From: Anomaloglossus baeobatrachus
Lineage: Eukaryota; Chordata; Amphibia; Anura; Aromobatidae
Length of the DNA: 64,000 nucleotides
NCBI RefSeq assembly: GCF_048569485.1
Contig: NC_134358.1
Span: 555,646,880-555,710,879 of the forward strand
Direction of reading: 5' to 3'
Shown here: positions 46,002 through 57,040 of the stretch, piece after piece
Layout of the letters: every line of letters begins with the position of its first letter
How positions within the stretch are numbered: the stretch's first letter is position 1
Program-made: the position numbers and the translations under genes
Notes under the pieces: model-generated
The model's database searches: none
What the model saw: only the letters and a program-made list of their open reading frames with translations
Told to the model about the DNA's origin: nothing

Positions 46002-46690
46002 AAAAAAGGGGGGGAGCCAGCACTGTTTGAGGATGGCATGCAAATAATTAAAAGTGAAAATTCACATATTATTCCAACTGTACTATAATGCAAAATGAGA
46101 TTTTTAGCAAATAATTGATCAATTTTTTGAGCCGCCCCTGCCACGGCAAATCTCGATAGGGTGGTCCTACTCTATATTTAATATACATTTACATTTTCAT
46201 TGGTGGCTGTTCACATTCAACCACCTCCCCCTTGTCCACAGGCTTTGTTAATTAAGCACCTTATACCCGGACCTGTTCGGCATTCATTCGTGGACCCTGG
46301 TCTGGCACTGTGAGGGTCAGTTCTGACACTGTCCCGGCGTGTGTGACGTTCGCTGCACATGCTTGGACCTGGATTGCCTTTATTCGCAGCTGCCTCTCGT
46401 TGATAACATTGAAGTGGTTTCTGATATGTTACATGTACATGTGTTGCTTTAATATGGTTCTGCTTTTAATGAATTTAGGAGGCCGCATGGCACAATGTAA
46501 ATATTAAATATAGAGTAGGACCCCCCTATCGAGATTTGCCGTGACGTGGCAGGGGCGGCTCAAAAAATTGATCAATTATTTGCTAAAAATCTCATTTTGC
46601 ATTACAGTACAGTTGGAATAAAATGTGAATTTTCACTTTTAATTATTTGCATGCCAGCCCCAAGAAGTGCTGGCTGCCCCCCTTTTTTTG
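46002..46690. mobile_element. Insertion with long inverted repeats and 16-bp direct flanks
   Basis: The first ~185 bp (from AAAAAAGGGGGGGAGCCAGC) are the near-exact reverse complement of the last ~185 bp (ending CCCCCCTTTTTTTG). ATATACCGAGAACATC lies on each side (45,986-46,001 and 46,691-46,706). Both flanks share the rare CCGAGA variant of the array unit, which favours a true 16-bp target duplication. The centre (46,190-46,480) is AT/GT-mixed and non-coding. The family is unknown to me. Confidence 0.75.
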
Positions 46691-46706
46691 ATATACCGAG
46701 AACATC

Positions 46707-47998
46707 CCACAAGACCTGCTATATATCAGGAACATCCCACAAGATCTGATATGCTTCGGGGAACATCCATCAAGACCTGATGTGTATCTGGAAACATCCC
46801 ACAAGACCTATTGTATACTGTGAGTTTCCCACAAGACCTGCCTTATACTGGGAACACCCCACAAAACCTGCCGTATACTGGAAACACCCCACAAGACCTG
46901 ACCTTTACTGGGAACACAACACAAGACCTACCATATACCGGGGAACACACCACAAGACCTGCCTTATACCGCGAACATCCCAGAAGATTTACTGTATACT
47001 GGGAACATCCCAAAAGACCTATTGTATATTGTGAGTTTCCCACAGGACCTGCCTTATACTGGGAAAACCCGACAAGACCTGCCTTATACTGGGAACACCC
47101 CACAAGACCTGCCATATACTGGAAATACCCCACAAGACCTGCCAGATACCGGGAACACACCACAAGACCTGCCTTATACCGGGAACATCCCAGAAGGCCT
47201 GCTGTATACTGGGAACATCCCACAAGACCTATTGTATACTGTGAGTTTCCCATAAGACCAGCCTTATACTGGGAACACCCCACAAGACCTGCCAGATGCC
47301 GGAAACACACCACAAGACCTGCCTTATACCGGGAACATCCCAGAAGACCTGCAGTATACTGGGAACACCCCACAAGGCCCATCTTATACCAGGAACACCC
47401 CACAAGACCTGCCATATACTGGAAATACCCCACAAGACCTGCCATATACCAGGAACACACCACAAGACCTGCCTTATACTGTGAACATCCCAGAAGACAT
47501 GCTGTATACTGGGAACATCCCACAAGACCTATTGTATACTGTGAGTTTCCAACAAGACCAGCCTTATACTGGGAACACCCCACAAGACCTGCCAGATACC
47601 AGGAACACACCACCAGACCTGCCTTATACCGGGAACATCCCAGAAGACCTGCCGTATACTAGGAACATCCCACAAAACGTATTGTCTACTGTGAGTTTCC
47701 CACAAGACCTACCTTATACTGGGAACACGCCACAAGGCCCATCTTATACCAGGAACATCCCACAAGACCTGCCGTATAACAGGAACATCCCAGAAGACCT
47801 ATTGTATACTGTGAGCTTCCTACAAGACCTGCTGTATACCGGAAACGCCCCAAAAGACCTGCCAAATACCGGGAACATCCCACAAGACCTGCTGTATAGT
47901 GACAACATTCTACAAGACCTTTTGTATGCTATTAGCTTTCTACAAGTCCTGCTATATTCTGGGAACACATCAAAAGGCCTGTATTTCTGTAGTCGTTT
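46707..47998. repeat. Minisatellite, about 33-36 bp unit, right part
   Basis: It has about 38 units of the array described at 45,580, arranged in a higher-order pattern in which a GTGAGTTTCCC variant recurs roughly every 210-280 bp. Unit length near 33 bp gives stop-poor frames, including a 283-codon one of the form YREHPRRPAVYWEHPTRP. It is not treated as a gene. Confidence 0.9.
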
Positions 47999-48149
47999 AA
48001 AGTGAATAAGAACAATTTTTTATTTCGGCTGACTTTAATTTTCTGTGACATTTATGATAAATAGTTTACAATTGATTTGTTCATCTTTAGCTGTAACCCT
48101 TCTAATCGTGTTCTAATCAATTCCCCATACTAACCCTTTTTATTATAAC

Positions 48150-48574
48150 TAGAGATGCGTGAACCCGAGGTTCAGTGTTCGGTGTTTGTACCAAACACAG
48201 ACTTTACAAAAAACAGAGTTTAGATTCAGAGTTTAGGTTCTTTACGTATGAACATCACTCATCGCTGTGCTCGGGTATGCTCGGTGCTCAGCCCAGTGCG
48301 AGCCGCTTGCAGTGTTTGATCGGCTCGCACTGGGGGTAACAACAGGATGGTTGGGTCTAGTGTACACTAAACAAAAAAAAATGGAAAAACTCCAACAACC
48401 CTCCCCCAGCCCGGAAGTGATCTGTTTATTGCTGACTGCAGGTGGGCAGAGACCCGAACTGACAAATTAGTGACTTCCGTTGGGGTTCAGGTCAAGTTTG
48501 GGTGCCAAACCGATCTTAATTTAAAATTCGGCTGCACCCGCTGAACCAAACTTTCATGGGTCCGCTCATCTATA
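48150..48574. mobile_element. hAT-type MITE, copy 2
   Basis: It starts TAGAGATGCGTGAACC and ends CCGCTCATCTATA. It is flanked by ATTATAAC at 48,142-48,149 and 48,575-48,582, a perfect 8-bp target duplication, hence hAT. It is 425 bp with no coding capacity. Confidence 0.8.
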
Positions 48575-48582
48575 ATTATAAC

Positions 48583-48890
48583 CCTATTCCCACCTTAACC
48601 TTAGACCCCCAGTCCCAATAATCCGAGTTATTTTTATTCTTGCGCCGCCGCCTATGTCCCAGTCAATAAAATTTCTAGTCTGAAGAGCCTCATTCCTAGT
48701 ATCTAAACCTCCTCCTAGTCCAAGAACCAAAAAGCCAGTACTTTTAACTGAAGCTTCTATACCCATTATTACAATATAGCAGGGTTCAATGATCCAGTCT
48801 CTATCACTTGAAATGAGCAAATCAAATAAATGCGAATAGCAATTGTCATGTTGCAGAAAGTTCACAGGTCCCAGTGATTTAGCAATTAGT
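48583..48890. other. No gene or repeat recognised
   Basis: Short spacer with pyrimidine-rich sequence. Confidence 0.4.
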
Positions 48891-49560
48891 GTGAGTCACC
48901 AAAAAAGTCCTTTGCTATTTTACACAAAGCAGAAGTTTGCAACAGCTAGAGAAGATTCACATGTTCTTGGGTGCAAACACACGGGCTTCCCCCTAATACC
49001 TTGCAATGATATAGCACAGCCAATCAGGAAGGATTGCAAATCAAAAAAGTCCGTGGAGCCTCTGTTAGGAGTCTCAACACAGAAACTACGTAGCCAGATA
49101 TCCCTCCGGGAAGGACCTAGCCAAGGAGTGGCTCTTTTTAGGAGACCACCATAACCACCATATTAAGTGGCCCTTTTCGTTAATATCCAACTCTTTGACA
49201 AGTTTAAAGATATGACAAGGGAAATACCAAGGCCAGGTATCCATCCACAGACAGATGTTTCGGGGTATTGCCCCTCATCAGTGTGGAGTAGGATTCTGGC
49301 CAGGTGGGAGCAATGCCTAGTAGACCAGCAAGACAAAACAACCACTGATCTCGGGGAGACCAGCCAGAGAAAACACTGCCGGCAGCCAATCAGGAAGGAT
49401 TAGCAAAGTTTATATAAAAACCAAAGCAGGAAATGGAGCAGCCATTTAAAAATGAATCTGGATAGTGAAAGGACACCAAAGCTCAGCAATAGAGATAGTA
49501 AAGAAAGCCATAAAACATACAATAAACCTTACAAATATTGTGTGACATGTGTTTCAGGTC
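48890..49560 (-). mobile_element. Retroelement-like repeat bearing a hammerhead ribozyme
   Basis: AGCCAATCAGGAAGGATT occurs at 49,018-49,035 and again at 49,384-49,401, 366 bp apart in direct orientation, and a complete hammerhead lies between (49,244-49,287). Direct repeats carrying hammerheads are known from Penelope-like elements and from non-autonomous 'retrozymes'. No reverse transcriptase is present, so a short non-autonomous or truncated copy is likely. Ends are approximate. Confidence 0.5.
49244..49287 (-). ncRNA. Hammerhead ribozyme, type I, complete
   Basis: Read on the minus strand: stem I strand TCCACA; core CTGATGA; stem II GGGG-CAATA-CCCC; GAAA; short stem III ACA..TGT; cleavage triplet GTC; stem I partner TGTGGA. 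All invariant core bases (CTGANGA, GAAA, NTH) are present, and stems I (6 bp) and II (4 bp) pair perfectly. The very short stem III is the form known from retroelement hammerheads, which may act as dimers. Self-cleavage between GTC and TGTGGA is predicted, not shown. Confidence 0.75.
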
Positions 49561-49584
49561 AACTTGAGGCTTTGCTGCACTTTA

Positions 49585-51137
49585 CACTGTGTGCAGAATT
49601 ATTAGGCAAATGAGTATTTTGATCACACGATACTTTTTATACATGTCGTCCTACTCCAAGCTGTATAGGCTGAGAGCCAACTACCAATATAAGTAAATCA
49701 GGTGATGTGCATCTCTGTAATGAGGAGGGGTGCGGTGTAATGACACAACACCCTATATAAGGGGTGCTTAATTATTAGGCAACTTACTTTCCTTTGGCAA
49801 AATGGGTCAGAAGAGAGATTTGATGGGCTCTGAAAAGTCCAGAATTGTGAGATGTTTTGCAGAGGGATGCAACAGTCTTTAAATTGCCAAACATTTGGAG
49901 CGTGATCACCGAACAATCAAGCGTTTCATGACAAATAGCAAATAGGGTCGCAAGAAGCGTGTTGGGCAAAAAAGGCGCATAATAACTGACCATGAATTGA
50001 GGAAAATCAAGCGTGAAGCTGCCAAGATGCCATTTGCCACCAGTTTGGCCATATTTCAGAGCTGCAACATTACTGGAGTATCAAAAAGCACAAGGTGTGC
50101 CATACTCAGGGACATGGCCAAGGTAAGGAAGGCTGAAAACCACCACCTCTGACCAAGAAACATAAGATAAAATGTCAAGACTGGGCCAAGAAATATCTTA
50201 AGAATGATTTTTCACAGGTTTTATGGACTGATGAAATGAGAGTGACTCTTGATGGGCAGATGGATGGGCCAGAGGCTGGATCAGGAAAGGGCAGAGAGCT
50301 CCACTCCGACTCAGACGCCAGCAAGGTGGAGGTGGGGTACTGGTATGGGCTGGGATCATCAAATATCAACTTGTGGGACCTTTTAAGTTGATGATGGAGT
50401 GAAGCTCAACTCCCAGACCTACTGCCAGTTTCTGGAAGACAACTTCTTCAAGCAGTGGTACAGGAAGACGTCGCTATCATTCAAGAAAAACATGATTTTC
50501 ATGCAGGACAATGCTCCATCACATGCATCCAACTACTCCACAGCGTGGCTGGCCAGTAAAGGTCTAAAAGATGAAAAAATAATGACATGGCTCCCTTTTT
50601 CACCTGATCTGAACCCCATAGAGAACCTGTGCTCCCTCATAAAATGTGAGATCTACAGGGAGGGAAAATAGTCCACCTCTGGGAACAGTGTCTGGAGGCT
50701 GTGGTGGCTGCTGCACACAATGTGGATCGTAAACAGATCAAGCAATGACAGAATCTATGGATGGTCGCTGCTGAGTGTCATCAGAAAGAAAGGGGCTATA
50801 TTGGTCACTCATTTTTTTGGGTTTTGTTTTTGCATATCAGAAATGTTTATTTCTAAATTTTGTGCAGTTATATTGGTTTACCTGGTGAAAATAAACAAGT
50901 GAGATGGGAATAGATTTGGTTTTTATTAAGTTACCTAATAATTCTGCACAGTAATAGTTACCCGCACAAACAGATCCTCCTAAGATAGCCAAATCTAAAA
51001 AAAAAACCCACTCCAACTTCCAAAAATATTCAGCTGTGATATTTATGAGTCTTTTGGGTGATTGAGAACATAGTTGTTGATCAATAATAAAAAAAATCCT
51101 CTAAAATACAACTTGCCTAATAATTCTGCACACGGTG
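49585..51137 (+). mobile_element. Tc1/mariner-like DNA transposon
   Basis: It is bounded by TA and by inverted ends CACTGTGTGCAGAATTATTA and TAATAATTCTGCACACGGTG. A second inverted copy of the end motif (CCTAATAATTCTGCACAG) lies at 50,933-50,952, so the right side may be extended or duplicated. The length of 1.55 kb is normal for a Tc1-type element with a single transposase. Confidence 0.85.
49802..50810 (+). pseudogene. Tc1-like transposase, decayed
   Basis: It begins MGQKRDLMGSEKSRIVR. The N-terminal helix-turn-helix region includes IAKHLERDHRTIKRFM-like sequence and GRKKRVGQKRRIITDHELRK. The catalytic part shows FMQDNAPSHASNYSTAW, with the second Asp of the DDE triad, and PDLNPIENLCSLIKCEIYRE, with the final Glu. 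The frame is interrupted: a stop follows KVRKAENHHL near 50,149, frames shift near 50,165-50,400, and another stop follows IYREGK near 50,669. The element cannot make its own transposase. The usual protein in this family is about 330-350 residues, which this span would match. Confidence 0.8.
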
Positions 51138-51282
51138 TAGATTTACAGCAATTTTTTTGGCTGCAAATCACATTTTTTTTAATAATTTAAAGAAGCTGAT
51201 TAATATGAAGTTCACTACAAGCTTAGTTTCTAAAATCCACACGCTATTATAACTTTATTGTTATAGCCAAGTTCCTATAACT

Positions 51283-52058
51283 ACCGTATTTTCCATATTA
51301 TAAGATCCCCTTTTTTCCCCCAAAATTGGGGGTAAAATGGAGGTGCGTCTTACAATCCTAATATTGCTTACCGGGGTGGTGGTGGTGGAGTGGGGTGATA
51401 AGAGGCAGGGTCAGTGATACTGAGGGCTCGGAGGAGCATGAGAGTGGCTCAGGAGGGTCACAGGATGGGGTGTCTTGGCGGCGGGTGCCTTTATTTTACT
51501 GTGGGCTCCAACTGAATTGCCGGCGGTGGATGTAATGGACTTCAAGAGAATGGCTTTGGAGGCGGCATGTGCGCAGAGTGAAACAATGAACTTCAAGACA
51601 ATGGCCACAGAGTCCTATCTCAGCATGCGCTGCCTTCATAGCCATTTTCTTGAAGTCCATTCTGTCAACCATGGGTGATAAAACAGAGCCCACAGTCAGA
51701 TCAATGGCACCCGCCGCTGAGACACCCCATCCTGTCCCCCTCCTGAGTTGCTCCACTGCAGTGACACCCCAGCAGCCCACAGGCAGATCAATGAGGACAC
51801 TGCCAAACCCGCAGTATCGCTGACCCTCCTGAGCCGCAACACCCCTTCTTCTAGGCTCGCAACATCACTGACCCTGCCTCCTGTGACCTTCCTGAGCGGC
51901 TCAACCACCGCCACTCCCCCCTGGTGGGCGTTCACATTAAGGCGCAATCGGATTATAAAATGGACTCTCATTTTAACATTAAAAATATTTTTTTTCCTAT
52001 TGACCTCCTCTAAATTTGGGGTGCGTCTTATAATCCAGTGCGTCTTATAAAACGAAAA
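51283..52058. mobile_element. MITE of the ACCGTATTTTC family
   Basis: The ends TACCGTATTTTCCATATTAT and ACGAAAAATATGGTA are inverted. AAGATCCCCTTTTTTCCCCC near the left pairs with the GGGGTGCGTCTTATAATCC region at the right. TA-like flanks are seen. It is 776 bp with no transposase; a partial relative lies at 36,955-37,523. Confidence 0.75.
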
Positions 52059-52059
52059 A

Positions 52060-52986
52060 TATGGTAAGTCCCTCTAAATCTAATCCCTAAAGCTTCAGTT
52101 CCTACATCACAGATACTATTTCCCCTTTAAAACTGTGAAAGAGACGGAAGCCCCATAAATCCGCACACGATGCTGAGCCCGATGTTGAGGCGCATTCATT
52201 TGCAGTATATTAAGTGGCGCGAAGGAGGGAGAAGATTAATTTCCCCTCTTCTATTCTGCTCACAAATTAGAATAAATGTATTCCAATCAGAGGAGTCTTC
52301 CCTTCAGTTTAATACAGTTTCCTCGTTGGAATGAATGCTTTTATTGACCACTGCTGAGGGCTCGCATTTTTTTTTTTTGTATCCGTCGTCAAATAATCAA
52401 TGCTCCCATTATTCTAACTTTTGGCTGGAGCAGGCAGCGTGGCTGTGGACGCAGAACGAGAAAGGGCCAGAACGCTGGGTAATTTGCCTGCAGTGATGTT
52501 CTGCTCATCGGGAGTTGTTGGAATTAAACACCGCCAACCAGGGAAAATCAATATTGCCGCTTAAATGGTTTCAGTGGGATCTTTGTAATGATTGAATATT
52601 ACTCTTCTTACAAGACCAGAGGATGTTCTCTGTCTGCCGCAAACCACTTACTAAAATGCTTTGACAACCCCGAGAGTTTACAATTATATATCCTTATTGA
52701 TATCTCCTGGATGCTGCTCCACAGAGATTAATAGGTCGTCCAAGCTGTAATTATACTTCAGAGCCCTCTGAGAGCCATTATAGGGTTAAAATATAAAATT
52801 ACCTACCTTCCATATTATGGAAACAGACTCTTGGAGTTGGTGTTGCCACCTCTGTTATCCTGTTCTGGAAACTCACTGCAGCCATATTTTCTTTCAGTCT
52901 CATTGAGTTGCATCTACACGTTGTCATGATTCCTCTGTGCCGAGCATCTTGCAGTTGGAGATGCTCTGCTGCACTTTGCTAAGTTA
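52060..52986. other. Unique-looking sequence, possible conserved non-coding DNA
   Basis: About 900 bp without repeat ends, microsatellites or coding signal. The stretch 52,150-52,800 has homeodomain-like cores (TTAATACAG, ATTAAT, GTAATTATAC). Conservation cannot be judged from one sequence. Confidence 0.35.
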
Positions 52987-53205
52987 GGCCGGTGTCACAC
53001 TTGCGATTGCCTAGCGTGGATCTCGCGAGAGTCTCGCGGTGCATCAACCGGCACGGACTCACACTCTCCTCACAGGAGCGGGTCGGTACATGCATCTCTA
53101 TGCATCTGAGACGCTCCTGTGAGGAGAGTGTGAGTCCTTGCCGGGTGATGCACCGCGAGACTCGGGCGAGATACACGCGAGGCAATCGCAAGTCTGACAC
53201 CGGCC
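52987..53205. mobile_element. Short foldback MITE
   Basis: Nearly the whole 219 bp is an inverted repeat: GGCCGGTGTCACACTTGCGA at the left against the complement of AATCGCAAGTCTGACACCGG at the right, continuing through CACTCTCCTCACAGGAGCG. Flanks are TTA and TCA. Confidence 0.85.
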
Positions 53206-53409
53206 TCACTGAGGTAGCCGTTTGATTAACAGTCTGGATTCCATATTGTTACTGATTACCCAGATGTTCCACCTTCCCGATATTACTCAAGCTTCTTTAC
53301 TGAACATGCTTGCCCAGAACCTCACCAGTTGGATTTTCTGGTCGGCACACTAGGTTTCCCGCGCAGATGAGAACTTTAATAGTCTAGGTTCGCCCATCAC
53401 TTTCTGTAA

Positions 53410-54130
53410 GGCCCCCTTCAATCATCCGTGAAAATCACGCACATTTTTCACGGACGTGTCAAAGGTGCGTATTGTCCTCCATGTGCTGTTTTTATGGCAC
53501 AATGTGTGTTATCCGTGCTAACACACGGAGAACCGGAACTCTCTGCTCACCTGTCCCTGGTGTTGCTGTCCGTGGTGCTGATCTACTGTCTCCAGTCCTG
53601 CCAACTCCCCGCTGCTGCTGTTTCCGGCCCGCAGTGCAGTGAATATTCAATGAGCCTCACAAAAACCAAAAGGTAATATTGAGGTAGTTATTACGAGAAA
53701 AACCACCACTAGAACTACTCTCATAAAAATATTTTATTTACATATGCATATGTTCCTTTTTAATATTTATAAATAAAATATTTTTATGAGAGTAGTTCTA
53801 GTGGTGGTTTTTCTAATATTCAATGAGCATAATGAGCGGGGGTCGGAAGCAAGTGACAGCAGCGGCAGAGACTGCAGTGCTGGAAAAGGTGAGTATAGAA
53901 ATTTGTCCGTGTGCGGGCCGTGTGACACCCGTGATGCCGGAGAAAAATGGACATGTCTATGTGTGGAGCACATGGGCACACGTATGCTCCACACGTACAC
54001 ACGGTCCATAGCAAAACACGCACCTGTGCGCAGACCCATTGATTTTAATGGGTCTACGTGTTCCCGTGTCTCCGGCACGTGAGGAAACGGACTAAACACG
54101 TACCGGAGACATAGACGTGTGAAGGAGGCC
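53410..54130. mobile_element. Harbinger-type MITE of a second family, with an inner insertion
   Basis: The ends GGCCCCCTTCA and TGAAGGAGGCC are inverted, with TAA on both sides (53,407-53,409 and 54,131-54,133). Internal motifs include CACGGA/TCCGTG and ACACGTA palindromes. It is split by a 159-bp palindromic insertion. Confidence 0.75.
53656..53814. mobile_element. Palindromic insertion with 14-bp direct flanks
   Basis: AATATTCAATGAGC occurs at 53,642-53,655 and 53,815-53,828. Inside, AGAAAAACCACCACTAGAAC pairs with the complement of the right end, GTTCTAGTGGTGGTTTTTCT, giving a stem of about 45 bp; roughly 40 bp at the left lie outside the stem. The family is unknown. Confidence 0.65.
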
Positions 54131-54133
54131 TAA

Positions 54134-54995
54134 GCCAACTTTTCATAAATAGGGGCGAGATCATAGAAACCCACTTAAAAAAGTTCCTAAGTTTCAATGC
54201 AATCACTTTAAAATGACTCTACCCCCCTCTCATGTGTTCATGTGTCCAAAAGTCCGGGATTTGACTGCTACCTCGGTTCCCTCTACAGTTACAAAATTAG
54301 GAAAAAGCCTTCTAATTGGACTTTGGCATCCACAGTCTTTCCACCAGGTTGTGTATACACCGTAGCAATGGAGAACAGCTAGGCAGTCGTGTGAATGGGG
54401 GCAGGGAGGTTTTTTTCGCAGGTGTTCTGGCTGATCGAGCCACTTCAGCAGCATCAGACATATTGCTCTTTGTTTCCAAAATGGCTTAATCAAGGTTTAA
54501 TCAAAGCTTCGCACATTCCATTCTGCTAAACGGAGACAAGTGGCATTATTTAACACAAAACCTATTTATTTCAAGGTGCATAAAAAATAAAAGAAACCAA
54601 AACAAAAAGATAAAAGAACAAACTGATCAGGAATATCCATGAATGAGGACTAGATTTACCATACAAGCAATATAGACATGATGCGGGGTCGTTATCTATC
54701 ACTAGGGACACGTAATGGATCGTCTGTTCTATTTATATATACAGTATATCGAAGAGGTAGATACTATATTCAATATGATTGGGTCAGAACAGATGGATCT
54801 GATGTCTGTGACTGGAGTAGACAAATTACATCATGCTACCATCATATACCAGCTGCCAATATTTAAGAGATATCTCCGTTTTTCAATATACTTTCTGTAC
54901 CCTTTTTTCATTGTGTTCAAAATATCAAAGTTACGACTAATTCTACTTTTAGTGCCCAAAAATTGAGCCATATATTTATAGACAGAAGACTATCT
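54134..54995. other. No gene or repeat recognised
   Basis: AT-rich sequence with short open frames lacking recognisable features. Confidence 0.4.
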
Positions 54996-55002
54996 CATCG
55001 CT

Positions 55003-55980
55003 GTGTTTACTAGTACATTGTCCTTCCTTACTGTATTTGTGTTTATTAGTATAGTGTCCTTCCTTACTTTACTTGTGTTTATTAGTACAGTGTTTGTCCT
55101 TCCTTTACTTGTGTTTATTAGTACAGTGTCCTTCCTTACTTTACTTGTGTTTATTCGTATAGTGTCCTTCCTTACTTTACTTGTGTTTATTAGTGTAGTG
55201 TCCTTCCTTACTTTACTTGTGTGTCCTTCCTTACTGTACTTGTGTTAATTAGTATAGTGTCCTTTCTTACTTTACTTGTGTTTATTCGTACAGTGTCCTT
55301 CCTTATTTTACTTGTGTGTATTAGTACAGTGTCCTTCCTTACTTTACTTGTGTTTATTAGTACAGTGTCCTTCCTTACTTTACGTGTGTTTATTAGTACA
55401 GTGTCCTTCCTTACTTACTTGTGTTTATTAGTACAGTGTCCTTCCTTACTTACTTGTGTTTATTAGTACAGTGTAATTCCTTACTTACTTGTGTTTATTA
55501 GTACAGTGTCCTTCCTTACTTACTTGTGTTTATTAGTACAGTGTCCTTCCTTACTTACTTGTGTTTATTAGTACAGTCTCCTTCCTTACTTTACTTGTGT
55601 TTATTAGTACAGTGTCCTTCCTTACTTTACTTGTGTGTCCTTCCTTACTTTACTTGTGTTTATTAGTATAGTGTCCTTTCTTACTTTACTTGTGTTTATT
55701 CGTACAGTGTCCTTCCTTACTTTACTTGTGTTTATTAGTACAGTCTCCTTCCTTACTTTACTTGTGTTTATTAGTACAGTGTCCTTCCTTACTTTACTTG
55801 TGTTTATTAGTACAGTGTCCTTCCTTACTTTACTTGTGTTTATTAGTACAGTCTCCTTCCTTACTTTACTTGTGTTTATTAGTACAGTGTCCTTTCTTAC
55901 TTTACTTGTGTTTATTCATACAGTGTCCTTTCTTATTTTACTTGTGTTTATTAGTACAGTGTCTTTCCTTACTTTACTTT
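55003..55980. repeat. 36-bp minisatellite, about 27 units
   Basis: The unit is GTGTTTATTAGTACAGTGTC followed by CTTCCTTACTTTACTT. Some units are 34-35 bp (TTACTTACTTG) or shortened to 15-20 bp. Since 36 is a multiple of three, it yields Leu/Val/Ser/Phe-rich open frames that look like membrane proteins but are artefacts. Confidence 0.95.
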
Positions 55981-55984
55981 TCGG

Positions 55985-56350
55985 CTCAACATATCCTTAG
56001 ATGAGTTATGTGAGATGATCAGCTTTAAAAAAAACATGTACATGATCATGTCATACTCTGCCAGGAGATATTTATGCTCTAGGTGCCACATAATGATTGT
56101 AATGTGGTTTGTAGCCTGTCAAAGGTTTTGGTGGCAAGCCTCAAAAACTTGCTGAATTTAAATAGTGAAAAAATTGAGTCTTTTAAAATTTGTGGAATGG
56201 TAATTGTGGATCTGACTGTAAATCTCCAAAATTGGCAGCCCCCCCCCAACTATTAATTTAGTTGCATCTTGGACATAGAGAGGTCATTACCTATCTAGCC
56301 GTGAGACATCTCTGACATTTAGCATACTTGTTAACTCTCCCAAAAAATCT
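55985..56350. other. No gene or repeat recognised
   Basis: Spacer with no coding signal. Confidence 0.4.
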
Positions 56351-56354
56351 CTTA

Positions 56355-56934
56355 AGGGTGCTTTACACTCTGCGACATCGCTAGCGATTGCTAGCGATGT
56401 CGCGAGTGATAGCACCCGCCACCGTAGTTGGTGCGATATGTGGTGATCGCTGCCGTAGCGAACATTATCGCTAGGGCAGCGTCACACGCACATACCTGTT
56501 CTGCGATATCGCTGTTGCTGCCGAACAATCCCTCCTTCAAGGGGGAGGTGCGTTCGGCGTCACAGCGACGTCACAAAACGGCCGTCCAATAGAAGAGGAG
56601 GGGAGGAGATGAGCGGCCGGAATATGCCGCCCACCTCCTTCCTTCCTCCTTTCCGGTAGACTCAGGTAAGGAGATGTTCGTCGTTCCTGCGGTGTCACAC
56701 ATAGCGGTGTGTGATGCCGCAGGAATGAGGAACAACCAGCGGCATGCACCATCACCGATATTATGAAAAGGAGCAACGTGTCAATGATCAACGATTTTTG
56801 TCATTTTTGCGATCGTTGATCATCGCTCCTAGCTGTCACACGCTGCGATGTCGCTAATGACGCCGGATGTGCGTCACAAGCACTATGACCCTGACGATAT
56901 ATCGTCAGCGATGTCGCAGCGTGTAAAGCACCCT
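56355..56934. mobile_element. Harbinger-type MITE, copy 4
   Basis: The ends AGGGTGCTTTACACTCTGCG and GCAGCGTGTAAAGCACCCT are inverted, with TTA on both sides. It is the best-preserved termini pair of the family here. Confidence 0.85.
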
Positions 56935-57040
56935 TTAGGCTCCCAGAAGGTGATACTTTCAGGAATCGAGAAAATAGCCCAAAATCTCCCCAAATCAGGG
57001 TCCCTGTGCCTCGATGTTTCTGGGAAGTAGAGACTACAGC

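Noticed and set aside
46811-47662. 283-codon open frame of the form YREHPRRPAVYWEHPTRP
   Set aside because: It is the translation of a ~33-bp minisatellite, also open on the other strand. No start context, domain or exon structure.
55003-56004. Hydrophobic repeat frames that look like membrane proteins
   Set aside because: They come from a 36-bp minisatellite; hydrophobicity follows from T-rich codons.
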